64,000 bases of DNA, taken from the NCBI GenBank assembly GCA_965197005.1, contig OZ239982.1:930001-994000 (forward strand), read 5' to 3'. Positions 31,680-41,769 of the stretch are shown here, piece after piece. A program made the position numbers and the translations under genes. Position 1 is the first letter of the stretch; every line of letters starts with the position of its first letter. Below the pieces are notes generated by a model. That model worked only from the letters and a program-made list of their open reading frames with translations, did not search any database and was not told where the DNA came from. The stretch is from G965197005 sp965197005. Its GTDB lineage: Bacteria; Pseudomonadota; Gammaproteobacteria; Pseudomonadales; Oceanobacteraceae.

Positions 31680-31933
31680 TAAGGGTTAGATTGATTTTTT
31701 TCTAGCTGTGTACGTTCTTTCTGGCACTCATTGAGTAAGTATGATTTATCTGCGAGTGCCTGTTCGAGTTCTTTATTTTTCTGGATGCTGGCTTGCTCTT
31801 TTTCTATGGCTTCAGCGAGTCGCTCTTCAATGTTTTTAAGTTTATCTGCGAGCTTGCGTTTTAATATCATATTAGCAATTGCACTGCCAACTAGTATGCC
31901 TGCAAATAAAATAACAAAAGAGTATATTATCAT
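31679..31933 (-). CDS. Small membrane-anchored coiled-coil protein
   Basis: 84 residues: one N-terminal membrane helix (IIYSFVILFAGILVGSAIANMIL) and a long charged coiled coil (KLADKLKNIEERLAEAIEKE...). Layout resembles small envelope proteins, but I do not recognise the family. It lies 2 bp after yqcC. Confidence 0.75.
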   Translation of the reverse strand: MIIYSFVILFAGILVGSAIANMILKRKLADKLKNIEERLAEAIEKEQASIQKNKELEQALADKSYLLNECQKERTQLEKNQSNP

Positions 31934-31935
31934 GC

Positions 31936-32277
31936 TTATTCCTCCAGAAGCAGATCAATTTTTTTAATGGTTGTGATGGTTTGTGTGCTTTGTGCAAGCA
32001 GACCTCTTTGCTGTAACACAAGCTCAGCAATATTTGCAATGCCCTGTTCTTTTTTAATGCGGGGCAATGGTTGTTGTTTATCAATAAGCTGTTGAAATTT
32101 AGGAAGCATAACAAACTGTAGCCACTGTTCTATTTCTAAGCTATCTACACAAAAAGGTTGCACACTGGCAAGGGCTTCAGTGCTTGGCGTGGTGCTGCTG
32201 TGTAGGGACTCTGTAATGAGATGTTGCTGTAATTCTGTTAATAGTTGCTGTAGTTTTTGATGTTTGGGCATAATCAT
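31936..32277 (-). CDS. yqcC: YqcC-family protein (DUF446)
   Basis: 113 residues. PSTEALASVQPFCVDSLEIEQWLQFVMLPKFQQLID and IANIAELVLQQ match the YqcC family pattern (PF..D.L.F.QWLQ.V.LP.). In enterobacteria it lies by truC. Function unknown. First gene of a three-gene transcript. Confidence 0.9.
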   Translation of the reverse strand: MIMPKHQKLQQLLTELQQHLITESLHSSTTPSTEALASVQPFCVDSLEIEQWLQFVMLPKFQQLIDKQQPLPRIKKEQGIANIAELVLQQRGLLAQSTQTITTIKKIDLLLEE

Positions 32278-32466
32278 TCTTTCGTGTTTGGGGTATTATG
32301 GACAAAGAAGTATTCAACTTGCAAGGCGAATGTATTAAGATTGTATAAAAATAAATGACTTTTCAAGTTGTAAAAAGAAAAACATCGATTTATTCAATAG
32401 CCAATATGCTTTATAGTTGCGTATTTACTCGTCATTTTTTAAATTTTAAGGTATTTCAAACTCATT

Positions 32467-33624
32467 ATGAACGCACAACGCTTATTCAAACGCTTAGCTT
32501 TATCTGGATTTCTTCTGGCTAATGTTGCCAATGCTCAATTAATCATTCCTAAACCGCCTACACTACAAGCGACCGCTTATGTCTTGATGGACGCAAATAG
32601 TGGTCGGGTGTTGGTTGAAAAACAAGCAGATAAGCGTATTCCTCCTGCCAGTTTAACTAAGATGATGACCAGTTATGTGGTTGCTCATGAAATGCAACTG
32701 GGGAATATTAAACCTGAAGATAAGGTCTTAATTAGCGTTAATGCTTGGAAACGTGGTGGGTCTCGCATGTTTGTGCGAGAGGGTACTAATGTCAGTGTGA
32801 TGGACTTACTGCGTGGTGTTATTGTGCAGTCAGGTAATGATGCCTCCGTTGCCTTAGCAGAACATATTGCTGGCTCTGAGGATACCTTTGCTGCCATGAT
32901 GAACCAATATGCAGAACGCTTTTCAATGGTTAATAGCCAATTTAAAAATGCCACAGGCTTACCTGATAAACAACACTATTCTTCTGCTCGTGATTTGGCA
33001 ATATTAGCACGACATATTATTCAGGATCACCCAAGTTATTATGGGTTATATGCAGAAAAATATTTTAAATATAATGGTATTCGCCAACCCAACCGTAATA
33101 AATTGTTATGGCGAGATCCTCTTGTTGATGGACTTAAAACAGGACATACTCAAGCTGCAGGATTTTGCCTAACCGCCTCAGCAGTAAAAGATAATATGCG
33201 TTTGATTGCTGTGGTTATGGGGACTAAAGGAACAGAGGCAAGGGCAGTAGAGGCGCAAAAGCTGTTTAATTATGGTTTTCGGTTTTATGATACCTACAAT
33301 CTATATGCCAGCAATAGTCAATTACAAACTGTGCGGGTTTGGAAAGGCCAACAAGAATCGCTTGATGTTATTTTACCTAAGGCAGTGTCTTTGACGCTAC
33401 CAAGAGGCTCTAAAGATAAGCTGAAAGCAAAAATTGAAATACAAAATTATTTACAAGCACCAATTAAAAAAGGTCAGGTATTAGGCACATTAAGTATCAG
33501 TCTAAATGGAAAACAAGTGGCAAAAGAGGAATTGGTTGCCGCCTCTGCTATTGATGAGTCAGGTTTTTTTGCTCGTTTTTGGGATAGTATTAAATTGTTT
33601 TTTACGCAGCTTTTTGCAGGTTAA
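32467..33624 (+). CDS. dacA: D-alanyl-D-alanine carboxypeptidase (PBP5/6 type)
   Basis: 385 residues. Signal peptide to NVANAQ. Penicillin-binding motifs: PASLTKMMTSYV (SxxK), VQSGNDASVAL (SxN) and DGLKTGHTQAAG (KTG). A C-terminal PBP5-type domain and an amphipathic end (GFFARFWDSIKLFFTQLFAG) for inner-membrane association follow. It trims the terminal D-Ala of peptidoglycan stem peptides. Followed by ybeD-lipB-lipA, the common gammaproteobacterial order. Confidence 0.96.
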   Translation: MNAQRLFKRLALSGFLLANVANAQLIIPKPPTLQATAYVLMDANSGRVLVEKQADKRIPPASLTKMMTSYVVAHEMQLGNIKPEDKVLISVNAWKRGGSRMFVREGTNVSVMDLLRGVIVQSGNDASVALAEHIAGSEDTFAAMMNQYAERFSMVNSQFKNATGLPDKQHYSSARDLAILARHIIQDHPSYYGLYAEKYFKYNGIRQPNRNKLLWRDPLVDGLKTGHTQAAGFCLTASAVKDNMRLIAVVMGTKGTEARAVEAQKLFNYGFRFYDTYNLYASNSQLQTVRVWKGQQESLDVILPKAVSLTLPRGSKDKLKAKIEIQNYLQAPIKKGQVLGTLSISLNGKQVAKEELVAASAIDESGFFARFWDSIKLFFTQLFAG

Positions 33625-33626
33625 CG

Positions 33627-33899
33627 ATGTCAACTCAAGAGACGCCACTTCTGGTTTTTCCTTGTGCAAATTATCCTGTAAAGGTCGTTTGTCGTCCGTT
33701 TGCAGATTATGAAAATCATATATTACAAAAAGTGGCTAAATTTGCACCAGATTGCCAACAAAAACCCACAAAAGTTGCACAAAGTAAGGGTGGAAAATTT
33801 GTATCTATCACGCTTTACTTTACCGCAACAGGAAAGCAGCAGTTACAGCAAATCCACCAAGCCTTAATTGCTCATAATGATATTTTAACGGTGCTTTAA
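33627..33899 (+). CDS. ybeD: YbeD family protein (DUF493)
   Basis: 90 residues, TPLLVFPCANYPVKVVCRPF and SKGGKFVSITLYFTATGKQQLQQIHQAL, HNDILTVL: typical YbeD with an ACT-like fold. Its stop overlaps the lipB start. Role perhaps linked with lipoate metabolism by its constant position, unproven. Confidence 0.93.
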   Translation: MSTQETPLLVFPCANYPVKVVCRPFADYENHILQKVAKFAPDCQQKPTKVAQSKGGKFVSITLYFTATGKQQLQQIHQALIAHNDILTVL

Positions 33900-34540
33900 T
33901 GCTGCATGTTATTCATTTTGGTGTGCTGGATTATGAACAAACCTATCATAAAATGCGGCAACAAATAGCATATCGAGCAAATAATAAAGACATACTGGCA
34001 AATAATGAGTTATGGGTGTTAGAGCACTATCCTGTTTTTACCCAAGGACAGGCAGGCAAAGCTGAGCATATTTTAAATTCAGATGATATTGCTGTAATAC
34101 AAACAGATCGAGGTGGGCAAGTAACCTACCATGGACCAGGTCAGTTGGTTGTCTATTTCTTATTGAATTTAAAGCAGTTAAATTTAGGTACGAGAGAGCT
34201 GGTTACTAAAACCGAAAATAGTTTAATTGATTGTTTGCAGCAATTTAATGTGAGTGCAACAAGTCGTGCTGATGCCCCTGGTGTGTATGTACAAGAGAGA
34301 AAGATTGCATCATTGGGATTTAGAATTAAGCAGGGTTTTAGCTATCATGGCTTGGCATTAAATGTGGATATGGATTTACAGCCATTTTTACGCATTAATC
34401 CTTGTGGTTTTCAGAAAATGCAAATGACGCAATTAGTGGCAGAAACCACAATGCCAGTTACACTAGAGTTAGCAAGACAAACATTATTACAATCTATAGG
34501 CAAAACCTTTAAATTAGCGATGAAAGAGATGAGAGCTTAA
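33899..34540 (+). CDS. lipB: Octanoyl-[ACP]:protein octanoyltransferase
   Basis: 213 residues. RGGQVTYHGPGQLVVYFLL is the LipB signature; GVYVQERKIASLGFRIKQGFSYHGLALNVDMDLQPFLRINPCG contains the catalytic Lys/Cys residues (ASLG, NPCG). Transfers octanoyl from acyl carrier protein to lipoyl domains, the first step of lipoate synthesis. Overlaps ybeD and lipA by one base each. Confidence 0.97.
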   Translation: MLHVIHFGVLDYEQTYHKMRQQIAYRANNKDILANNELWVLEHYPVFTQGQAGKAEHILNSDDIAVIQTDRGGQVTYHGPGQLVVYFLLNLKQLNLGTRELVTKTENSLIDCLQQFNVSATSRADAPGVYVQERKIASLGFRIKQGFSYHGLALNVDMDLQPFLRINPCGFQKMQMTQLVAETTMPVTLELARQTLLQSIGKTFKLAMKEMRA

Positions 34541-35496
34541 TGAATACTAAAGCAAAAGTAGTGCAGGGAGAAAAATTACGTGGTGCAGAAAAATTAGCAC
34601 GCATTCCAATTAAGGTCATTCCTACCGAAGAAATGCCAAGAAAGCCAGACTGGATAAGAGTGCGTATTCCTGCCACGCCTAAAATTAATGATATTAAGCA
34701 AAAGTTAAGAAAACACAAACTGCATACGGTTTGTGAAGAAGCGAATTGCCCGAATATTGGCGAGTGTTTTGGTGGCGGTACGGCGACCTTTATGATTATG
34801 GGAGATATTTGTACCCGCCGTTGTCCTTTTTGTGATGTCGCTCATGGTCGTCCTAATCCATTAGACACTGATGAACCTAAAAACTTAGCTAAAGCCATAG
34901 CAGATATGCGCCTTAAATATGTTGTGATTACCTCTGTTGACCGTGATGATTTGCGTGATGGTGGCGCACAACACTTTGCAGACTGTATTAATGAAGCAAG
35001 AGCATTGAGCCCTAATTTAGAAATTGAAGTATTGGTGCCTGATTTTAGAGGGCGCATGGATAAAGCATTGGATATTTTAGTTGCCAGTCCACCTGATGTA
35101 TTTAATCATAATTTAGAGACAGTTCCTCGCTTATATAAAAGCTCACGTCCAGGTTCTGATTATCAATGGTCATTAGATTTATTAAAAAATTACAAAGCGC
35201 GTCGTCCTGATGTGCTGACTAAATCGGGTTTAATGCTTGGTTTAGGTGAGACAAATGAAGAAGTGATTGCAGAAATGCACGATATGCGAGCGCATGACAT
35301 TGATATGATTACACTTGGACAATATTTACAGCCAAGCCGCAATCATTTGCCTGTAGATCGATTTGTCACGCCTGAAGAGTTTGATGAATTAGGGCGTATT
35401 GCCACAGATATGGGATTTGCTCGTGTCGCCAGTGGACCTTTGGTGCGCTCGTCTTATCATGCAGACGAGCAGGCTAAAGGTCAGCGTGTATCTTAA
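34540..35496 (+). CDS. lipA: Lipoyl synthase
   Basis: 318 residues, radical-SAM enzyme. CTRRCPFCDVAHG holds the CxxxCxxC cluster and CEEANCPNIGECF the auxiliary 4Fe-4S cluster ligands; the C-terminal Ser ligand is in GPLVRSSYHA. Adds two sulfurs to octanoyl groups on lipoyl domains. It forms an operon with lipB. Confidence 0.98.
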   Translation: MNTKAKVVQGEKLRGAEKLARIPIKVIPTEEMPRKPDWIRVRIPATPKINDIKQKLRKHKLHTVCEEANCPNIGECFGGGTATFMIMGDICTRRCPFCDVAHGRPNPLDTDEPKNLAKAIADMRLKYVVITSVDRDDLRDGGAQHFADCINEARALSPNLEIEVLVPDFRGRMDKALDILVASPPDVFNHNLETVPRLYKSSRPGSDYQWSLDLLKNYKARRPDVLTKSGLMLGLGETNEEVIAEMHDMRAHDIDMITLGQYLQPSRNHLPVDRFVTPEEFDELGRIATDMGFARVASGPLVRSSYHADEQAKGQRVS

Positions 35497-35503
35497 TAAT
35501 CAC

Positions 35504-36082
35504 TTAGTTCGCAAGACTATTTAACGTTTTTTCATCAATAGGTTGCGGTGCATTGTGGTAAAGTAAATCGGAAAAAAGACGCTGGTCAGAAGGCCAACGA
35601 AAGTTATCCCAATTGGTTTTTAATGCAGATATTTGATTGCTTTTATTAAGCAGTATCCGCAAACAATTTTTTTTGTTTTCTTCTTTGAGTATTTTATCAA
35701 TTGGAGCAACTTGGCTGCTCTCAGTAATAACAATTGCGCTAGGTTGGTGGTGTGATATAGAAAAACCAAAATGCATGGGATTATCACAAACCTGCATGCG
35801 CCAATTTTGCCTACGAGCCAAACTGGAAACGTCATTAGCAATAGTAGAAAAATCAGTTAATAACAACATCAATGGCTTAATATCAATCAGTTCGGTAGGA
35901 ATGGGGATATTGTTTTCATGTAAAAACGTAATAAAACTTTCTACTGGTATGCGATTATCTCCACGTCCTGGCAATTTAAACGCATCTAGTCGTCCCTTAT
36001 CTATCCAGCGGATAACAGTTCTAAAGTTAACACCGCAGTAACGGGCTACATCACCTGTTGTCATCAATTGTTTATCTTTCAT
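35504..36082 (-). CDS. Excisionase-type HTH protein with a degenerate receiver-like domain
   Basis: 192 residues. The N-terminal HTH_17 domain reads MTTGDVARYCGVNFRTVIRWIDKGRLDAFKLPGRGDNRI, the helix-turn-helix used by excisionase/MerR-like proteins. Residues about 68-190 resemble a receiver fold (PLMLLLTDFSTIANDVSSLA, AIVITESSQ, CLRILLNK) but the phospho-acceptor Asp pocket is not conserved, so it may bind a ligand or partner instead. It is convergent with lipA. Target unknown. Confidence 0.75.
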   Translation of the reverse strand: MKDKQLMTTGDVARYCGVNFRTVIRWIDKGRLDAFKLPGRGDNRIPVESFITFLHENNIPIPTELIDIKPLMLLLTDFSTIANDVSSLARRQNWRMQVCDNPMHFGFSISHHQPSAIVITESSQVAPIDKILKEENKKNCLRILLNKSNQISALKTNWDNFRWPSDQRLFSDLLYHNAPQPIDEKTLNSLAN

Positions 36083-36470
36083 GCTTACACTCCATATTCA
36101 TTGAATTAGTATCAGTATAGACAGGCACAATCACTTGCTAAATAATAAATGTTATTATCTTTTAATGTATTTAATGGGCTTTGTATCTAAGCGTGTTCGT
36201 TTTACAGTGAATATTTTAATATATAGTAAATAAATAGTATTTATTAGGCATTGCTGTAAATCTGTATGTGATTGTGTAATTGATTTGTGCCATTGTGTTA
36301 TTTGCTGAACTGTCAGGACTTTTTCTTTCTTTTGTCTGTCTGCTTTGTTCTGTATAAATACAGCGAGTGGAAAATGATATTTTGCAAAAAAATGGATATT
36401 TGATTATTATTCTTATTTCTGTTTTTTTGCATTTTTTTACACTATTTATCTCTTATTTAAACTCTTAGGA
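36083..36470. other. Intergenic region without gene
   Basis: 388 bp, very AT-rich, between the divergent HTH gene and the M16 protease gene. It probably holds both promoters; I see no ORF, RNA or clear operator in it. Confidence 0.6.
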
Positions 36471-39286
36471 ATGACTATGTTTTCAAAAAAGTACTATGTT
36501 TTTTTATTGGTTGTTATCTGTGCTATTAGCACCGCATTTTTAAAACACTTATGGCAGGAGACAACAGATATTGTACAAAGTCCTGCAGATAAAAGAGAGT
36601 ACAGTTATTATCAATTAGATAACGGGCTAAAAGTACTGCTAGTAACAGATAGCAAAGCCAAAAAAGCCAGTGCTGCTTTAAGTGTTGATGTAGGTAGCGG
36701 TGATGACCCCATTGAACGTCAAGGAATTGCACATTTTTTAGAACACATGCTGTTTTTAGGTACCAAACCTTATCCAAAAGCAGAAGCGTATCAGGCATAT
36801 ATTAATCGCCATGGTGGATTTAATAATGCGTTTACCGCATTTCGCCAAACCACCTATTACTTTAGTGTGGATAACAATGCGTTAGAGGGTGCATTAGATC
36901 GTTTTGCTCCATTTTTTATATCGCCTTTATTTTCTGCCAAGTATGTTGAACGTGAACGCCAAGCTGTAGAAGCTGAATATCGGGCGCGTATTCGTAATGA
37001 CTTTCGCCGTGTATATGCTGCCAAAAAGCAAGCCTATAATCGCCAACACCCATCTTCAAAGTTTTCAGTTGGCGCACTTGAAACACTATCAGATACCAAG
37101 CAAAGTCTTATTCGAGATGATGTGATTGCCTTTTATAAATCACATTACAGCAGTCATCGCATGAGTTTAGTGGTAGCAGGTAATTATCCGCAAGCCAAAC
37201 TAAAAGAATGGGTGAATGCACGCTTTGCAGCTATTCCCAAACGAAATTTAGCACCACGTTCTGCCAGTGCGCCTTTATTGATAGAGAGTAAACGTGCTCA
37301 TTTACTACAGGTTAAACCCATAAAAAACACTCGTAGTTTAAATTTTGTTTTTCCTATGCCAGAAACAGACAGTCTATATGCTTATAAACCAATTGGATTT
37401 ATTGCTCATTTAATAGGGCATGAGGGGGAAGGTAGTTTATTGGATTTATTTAAACAACAAGGTTGGGCAGAAGGGCTGTCTGCCAGCAAGGGGTTTAATA
37501 GTGCATTTTTAAGTACTCTGGAGGTACATATCAACTTAACTGAAGAGGGCTTAGAACATATTGAAGACATAACTCAAGCCCTCTTTGCTTACTGTAAACT
37601 CTTATATAAAACGCCTAATTATTTGATAAAAGAGCAACAAGCCTTAGCAGAATTGGCATTTAAATTTGAAGAACAGCAACCACTATCAAAGGTGGTTACA
37701 GGGTTAAGTGGACGCTTATTGCGCTATCCAGCTAAAGATGTTTTGTATGCTAACTATCGTCAAGAGCAATTAACGGCCGATATGCTGAAACCATTTTTAG
37801 ATAAAATACAGCCTAACAATATGCTACGCACTTTGATTGCCCCTGAAGCCAAAACAAAAGCCAGAGAAAAATGGTACCAAACACCATATTCTTTAGAGCA
37901 GGTTGCATTAAACATAGTCGCACTGCCAAAACCGCTGTTAGCTAAATTACACTTACCAAAGCCCAACCCATTTATTCCTGAAAATCTAAGCATAAATCCA
38001 GCAAAAGAACAGCAACAACCCAGTATTTTGCAACAAACAAAATCCATGCAGGCTTGGTACTATCCAGAGCATTTATTTAATGCACCTAAAACCATTTTTG
38101 TTGCTAACTTACAAACAAACGCAATCAGACAACAGGTTAAAGCTCGTGTACTGGCGAGTTTATTAGCTCGAACCTTAGGAGAAAACTTAAATACCTATAG
38201 CTATCCTGCTATGTTAAGTGGATTGTCTTTTCAATTATCTGCAGATACAGGGATACAAATTGAGCTATCTGGCTATCAGGATAAAATGCCCATTTTGCTG
38301 GATAAAATTATCAGCAGCCTAACGCATTTAAGTTTAACTGATGAGCAATTTGTGCGTTATAAAAAATCCTTACAACGAGAATTAGAAAATGCCATACAAC
38401 AGTCACCTTATACGTTGCCATTAGCCGTTTTTCCAATATGCTACAACGTCCACAGTTTGATGAACAAGACTGGTTGCTTGCCCTTAAACCCATTGTAAAA
38501 GAGGAAGTGCTGGAATTTGCCAAACAGATTAAACAACAAGCATATGCAACCGTACTGATACATACCACCAGTAGTCGAGATAAAGCACAGGTGTTACTAA
38601 ATAAACTATCTGCCTTTTTGCCAGCTAAAGCAGAACCAGTTAAACCTTTAGATATTGTGGTGTTACCTGCACAAAGTTATCAAAAAGAGTTAAATTTGCC
38701 TCATAAAGACAAACTGTATGCCAGTTATATACAAGGAGAAAATACTAGCGATGAACTGCGAGCCCAATACGCTTTATTAGGTAGTATATTAAGTGCGCCT
38801 TATTATCAAAGTTTAAGAACAGAACAACAGCTTGGATACATTGTATTTGCCACCCAATACCCGCAAAAAAATGTTCCCGCTTTGCTGCTTTTATTACAAT
38901 CGCCAAATGCCAGTCCTGCCAAGATTAAAAAAGCAAGTGACTTATTCTTAAAGGAATTTACCCAAAAACTAAATAACATAACTGCATCAGAATTTAAAAG
39001 CTATCAGCAAGGCTTGGTTAATCACCTACTAAAACCAGTCAATAACATGCAGCAACACAGTCAACAGTTTTGGCAAGCACTTCAGTTGAAAGAGCCTCGT
39101 TTTAATGAGCGTCAAGTATTGGCAGATGCCATAAAAAACAGCAGCTTACAACAGGTACAAGAGTTGTATGCCAAAATAATAAATAACAAATCTAAAGCGC
39201 AGCTTATTTTCACTCAAGGAGGTAAGTTAAAACAGATACCAAGTATGGACAGCTTAGATAAAGATAAATTAGAGGTGTTCGAATAA
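36471..39286 (+). pseudogene. M16 insulinase-type metalloprotease (PtrA-like), split by a frameshift
   Basis: Two ORFs in different frames together make about 938 residues, the size of protease III. The first (36471-38498) has a signal anchor, then GIAHFLEHMLFLGTKPYP (HxxEH zinc site) and EAEYRARI (third ligand Glu); the second continues SNMLQRPQFDEQDWL to the C-terminal domain with YYQSLRTEQQLGYIV. They join near 38420-38430, where GCCGTTTTTCC would read on correctly with one more base. Either a real loss-of-function mutation or a sequencing error; the rest of both parts is well conserved. Confidence 0.85.
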
Positions 39287-39300
39287 AAATAACAATACCC

Positions 39301-39333
39301 GCCAGCGTTTTTAGAATAAAACGCTGGCTTTTT
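39301..39333. terminator. Terminator between convergent genes
   Basis: GCCAGCGTTTT and AAAACGCTGGC (39301-39311, 39318-39328) followed by CTTTTTAG. Confidence 0.82.
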
Positions 39334-39344
39334 AGTTATGCTTA

Positions 39345-39602
39345 CTAAAAAGGCAATCTGCGCTCATAACGACCAATAATATAAATAACATAACCCACCT
39401 TCAGTACACCAGCTAATACAATGGTTAATATATGGGCAATGGCTTGCTGCATAAGCGTAAAATATCCTGCTAATGGAAAGCTGACCAAAAAAGATAAAAT
39501 CATTGAAATGCTCGCAAAAATCATAAGCACTATGCCTAATTGACTAACACGTTTAAAGTTTGCTTGTTGTTTTAGGGAAATAACAGTAGTAGATATGCTC
39601 AT
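39345..39602 (-). CDS. Small two-helix membrane protein, unknown
   Basis: 85 residues with two hydrophobic segments (LGIVLMIFASISMILSFLVSF and AIAHILTIVLAGVLKVGYVIYIIG) and a charged end (GRYERRLPF). AGAGAGTT lies before the ATG. No family recognised. Confidence 0.7.
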   Translation of the reverse strand: MSISTTVISLKQQANFKRVSQLGIVLMIFASISMILSFLVSFPLAGYFTLMQQAIAHILTIVLAGVLKVGYVIYIIGRYERRLPF

Positions 39603-39858
39603 TTCATAACTCTCTTAAAGATGCATTAGAAATGAATTTTATAATAAAGCAAGCACTTTGTTTGTTTCTTCAATGAGTTGTAGCGTGTTTTTTTGCTGAG
39701 AAATGCAAAAAATGTAAATAAAAAAGCTGGCGCATCTTGTCCTTAATATGTGCAATGTAGTATGGTTAAAGAAATATCATAGGCAAATATAATCGTAAAT
39801 TTGACAATTAATTATCGCACAATAGTTACTAAACAAATTATCCAATGGAACTTAACTA

Positions 39859-41688
39859 ATGAGTACATCAAGTCGGCTATCAGAAAAACAGGTAACATTT
39901 TCAAACCTTTTTAAATCAAGCATTAGTATGTTGCCACAGAGCAAGCCAACGCTTAAAGGTTTGGCTAATTTAATTAGCACTAAGCCCAATGGAAGACGCT
40001 CTATTGGACGCTTGTTTGAAAAAACCGCCGCCAAGTATCCAACTAATTTAGCCATTAAATATGAGCAAATTAGCTATACCTACCAAGAGCTCAATCAGCG
40101 AGTCAATCAACTTGCCCACTATTTATTAAGTAAAGGCGTTAGCACAGGCGATGCCGTAGGTATTATGCTAGAAAACCGTCCAGAAGCACTTATTGCCACC
40201 TTAGCCATTGTTAAAGTAGGCGCAATCAGTGCCATGATTAACACTGCCCAGCGAGGTAAGGTGTTATTGCACAGTATTAACCTAATTGCCCCTAAACTTT
40301 TAATTGTTGGCGAAGAAATGCTTAATAATATGGCAACGGTAGAAAATCAGCTAGATACAAACTTAGCCACTGAACTTCACTATTGGCGAGATAAAGGGCA
40401 GACAGACTGTCCTGCTCATTATTTAGATATTGATGCAAAAACAGCAAGTCAAAGCACAGAAAACTTACCCATCACTAAAGAAATACGTTTAAAACAGCCC
40501 TGTTTTTATATTTTTACTTCAGGTACAACAGGCATGCCCAAAGCCTCCGTTATGACCCATTTTCGCTGGTTTAAATGTATGGCAGGTGTTGGGCAAGCAT
40601 CTTTAAAGCTGCGCTACAATGATGTGATGTATATCAGTTTGCCGTTTTATCATAACAATGCGTTAACGGTTTCTTTATCGGCAGTACTTGCTAGTGGTGC
40701 TTGTATTGCATTGGCACGTAAATTCAGTGCCAGCCGCTTTTGGGACGACATTCATCGCTTTGAAGCAACTGCTTTTTGTTATATTGGCGAGCTGTGCCGT
40801 TATTTGCTAAATAAAGAACCAAGCGCAAAAGATTCCAGTCATCAGGTACGTTGCATTATAGGTAATGGTTTACGTCCTGATATATGGCTTGAATTTAAGC
40901 AACGATTTAACATTAAACATATCAATGAATTTTATGGCGCGAGTGAATGTAATATCCTCTTTACCAACGCATTTAATTTAGATAAAACCGCAGGATTTTG
41001 CCCTTTGCCACATAAAATTGTGGCCTATGACAGCGAAACTGAAATGCCCATATTAGACAGTAACGGATTTATGCAAGAAGTGAATAGGGGAGAGACAGGG
41101 CTGTTAATCTCTGAAATTAATAAGCGCCAACCCTTTGATGGCTACTCAGATGCCGCAGAAAGCAGTAAAAAAATTCTAACAAATGTTTTTAAGAAAGGAG
41201 ATCAATGGTTTAACTCTGGGGACTTAGTTATAAAACAAGGCTTTAAACATATTGCATTTGCTGACCGATTGGGAGATACCTTTCGCTGGAAAGGTGAAAA
41301 TGTAGCCACCACCGAAGTAGAATCGGTGTTAATGAGTTTTCCTGCAATAGAACATGCCATTGTTTATGGCGTAGAAATTCCGCATGCCGACGGACGTGCT
41401 GGCATGGCAACTTTAACTATAAATGCCGATAGCCATATTGATTATGAGCGTTTGTGCCGATTTTTATTTGAAAAAATGCCAGCTTATGCCGTACCGTTAT
41501 TCTTACGCATTGCCCAACAGGTTGATACCACAGGCACTTTTAAATATCAGAAAGTTGCATTAAAAAAACAAGCATACGAACTGGCACAAATTACAGATGA
41601 GTTATTTTATTTAGATAGTCAAGCTCGTAGCTATAAATTATTAGGGCAAACAGACTATGAACAGATACAACAGCATGGTTTAGGCTAG
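39859..41688 (+). CDS. Long-chain acyl-CoA synthetase (FadD6/SLC27A-like)
   Basis: 609 residues. AMP-binding motifs: FYIFTSGTTGMPKASVMTH (P-loop), EFYGASECN, GDQWFNSGDLVIKQ and FAFADRLGDTFRWKGENVATTEVE (typical of the very-long-chain/fatty-acid transport-protein branch). It activates fatty acids to acyl-CoA; acetyl-CoA from their oxidation would need the glyoxylate shunt encoded in this window. Single gene. Confidence 0.93.
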   Translation: MSTSSRLSEKQVTFSNLFKSSISMLPQSKPTLKGLANLISTKPNGRRSIGRLFEKTAAKYPTNLAIKYEQISYTYQELNQRVNQLAHYLLSKGVSTGDAVGIMLENRPEALIATLAIVKVGAISAMINTAQRGKVLLHSINLIAPKLLIVGEEMLNNMATVENQLDTNLATELHYWRDKGQTDCPAHYLDIDAKTASQSTENLPITKEIRLKQPCFYIFTSGTTGMPKASVMTHFRWFKCMAGVGQASLKLRYNDVMYISLPFYHNNALTVSLSAVLASGACIALARKFSASRFWDDIHRFEATAFCYIGELCRYLLNKEPSAKDSSHQVRCIIGNGLRPDIWLEFKQRFNIKHINEFYGASECNILFTNAFNLDKTAGFCPLPHKIVAYDSETEMPILDSNGFMQEVNRGETGLLISEINKRQPFDGYSDAAESSKKILTNVFKKGDQWFNSGDLVIKQGFKHIAFADRLGDTFRWKGENVATTEVESVLMSFPAIEHAIVYGVEIPHADGRAGMATLTINADSHIDYERLCRFLFEKMPAYAVPLFLRIAQQVDTTGTFKYQKVALKKQAYELAQITDELFYLDSQARSYKLLGQTDYEQIQQHGLG

Positions 41689-41702
41689 TAGGCTAACTGC
41701 AA

Positions 41703-41724
41703 GTTATCAGAGCAACCTGATAAC
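41703..41724. terminator. Hairpin between convergent genes
   Basis: GTTATCAG, loop AGCAAC, CTGATAAC followed by CTGTTTTA; probably ends transcription of the acyl-CoA synthetase gene. Confidence 0.6.
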
Positions 41725-41769
41725 CTGTTTTACGCACTCAGATGTGCCACATTGATTATTAATACGGCT

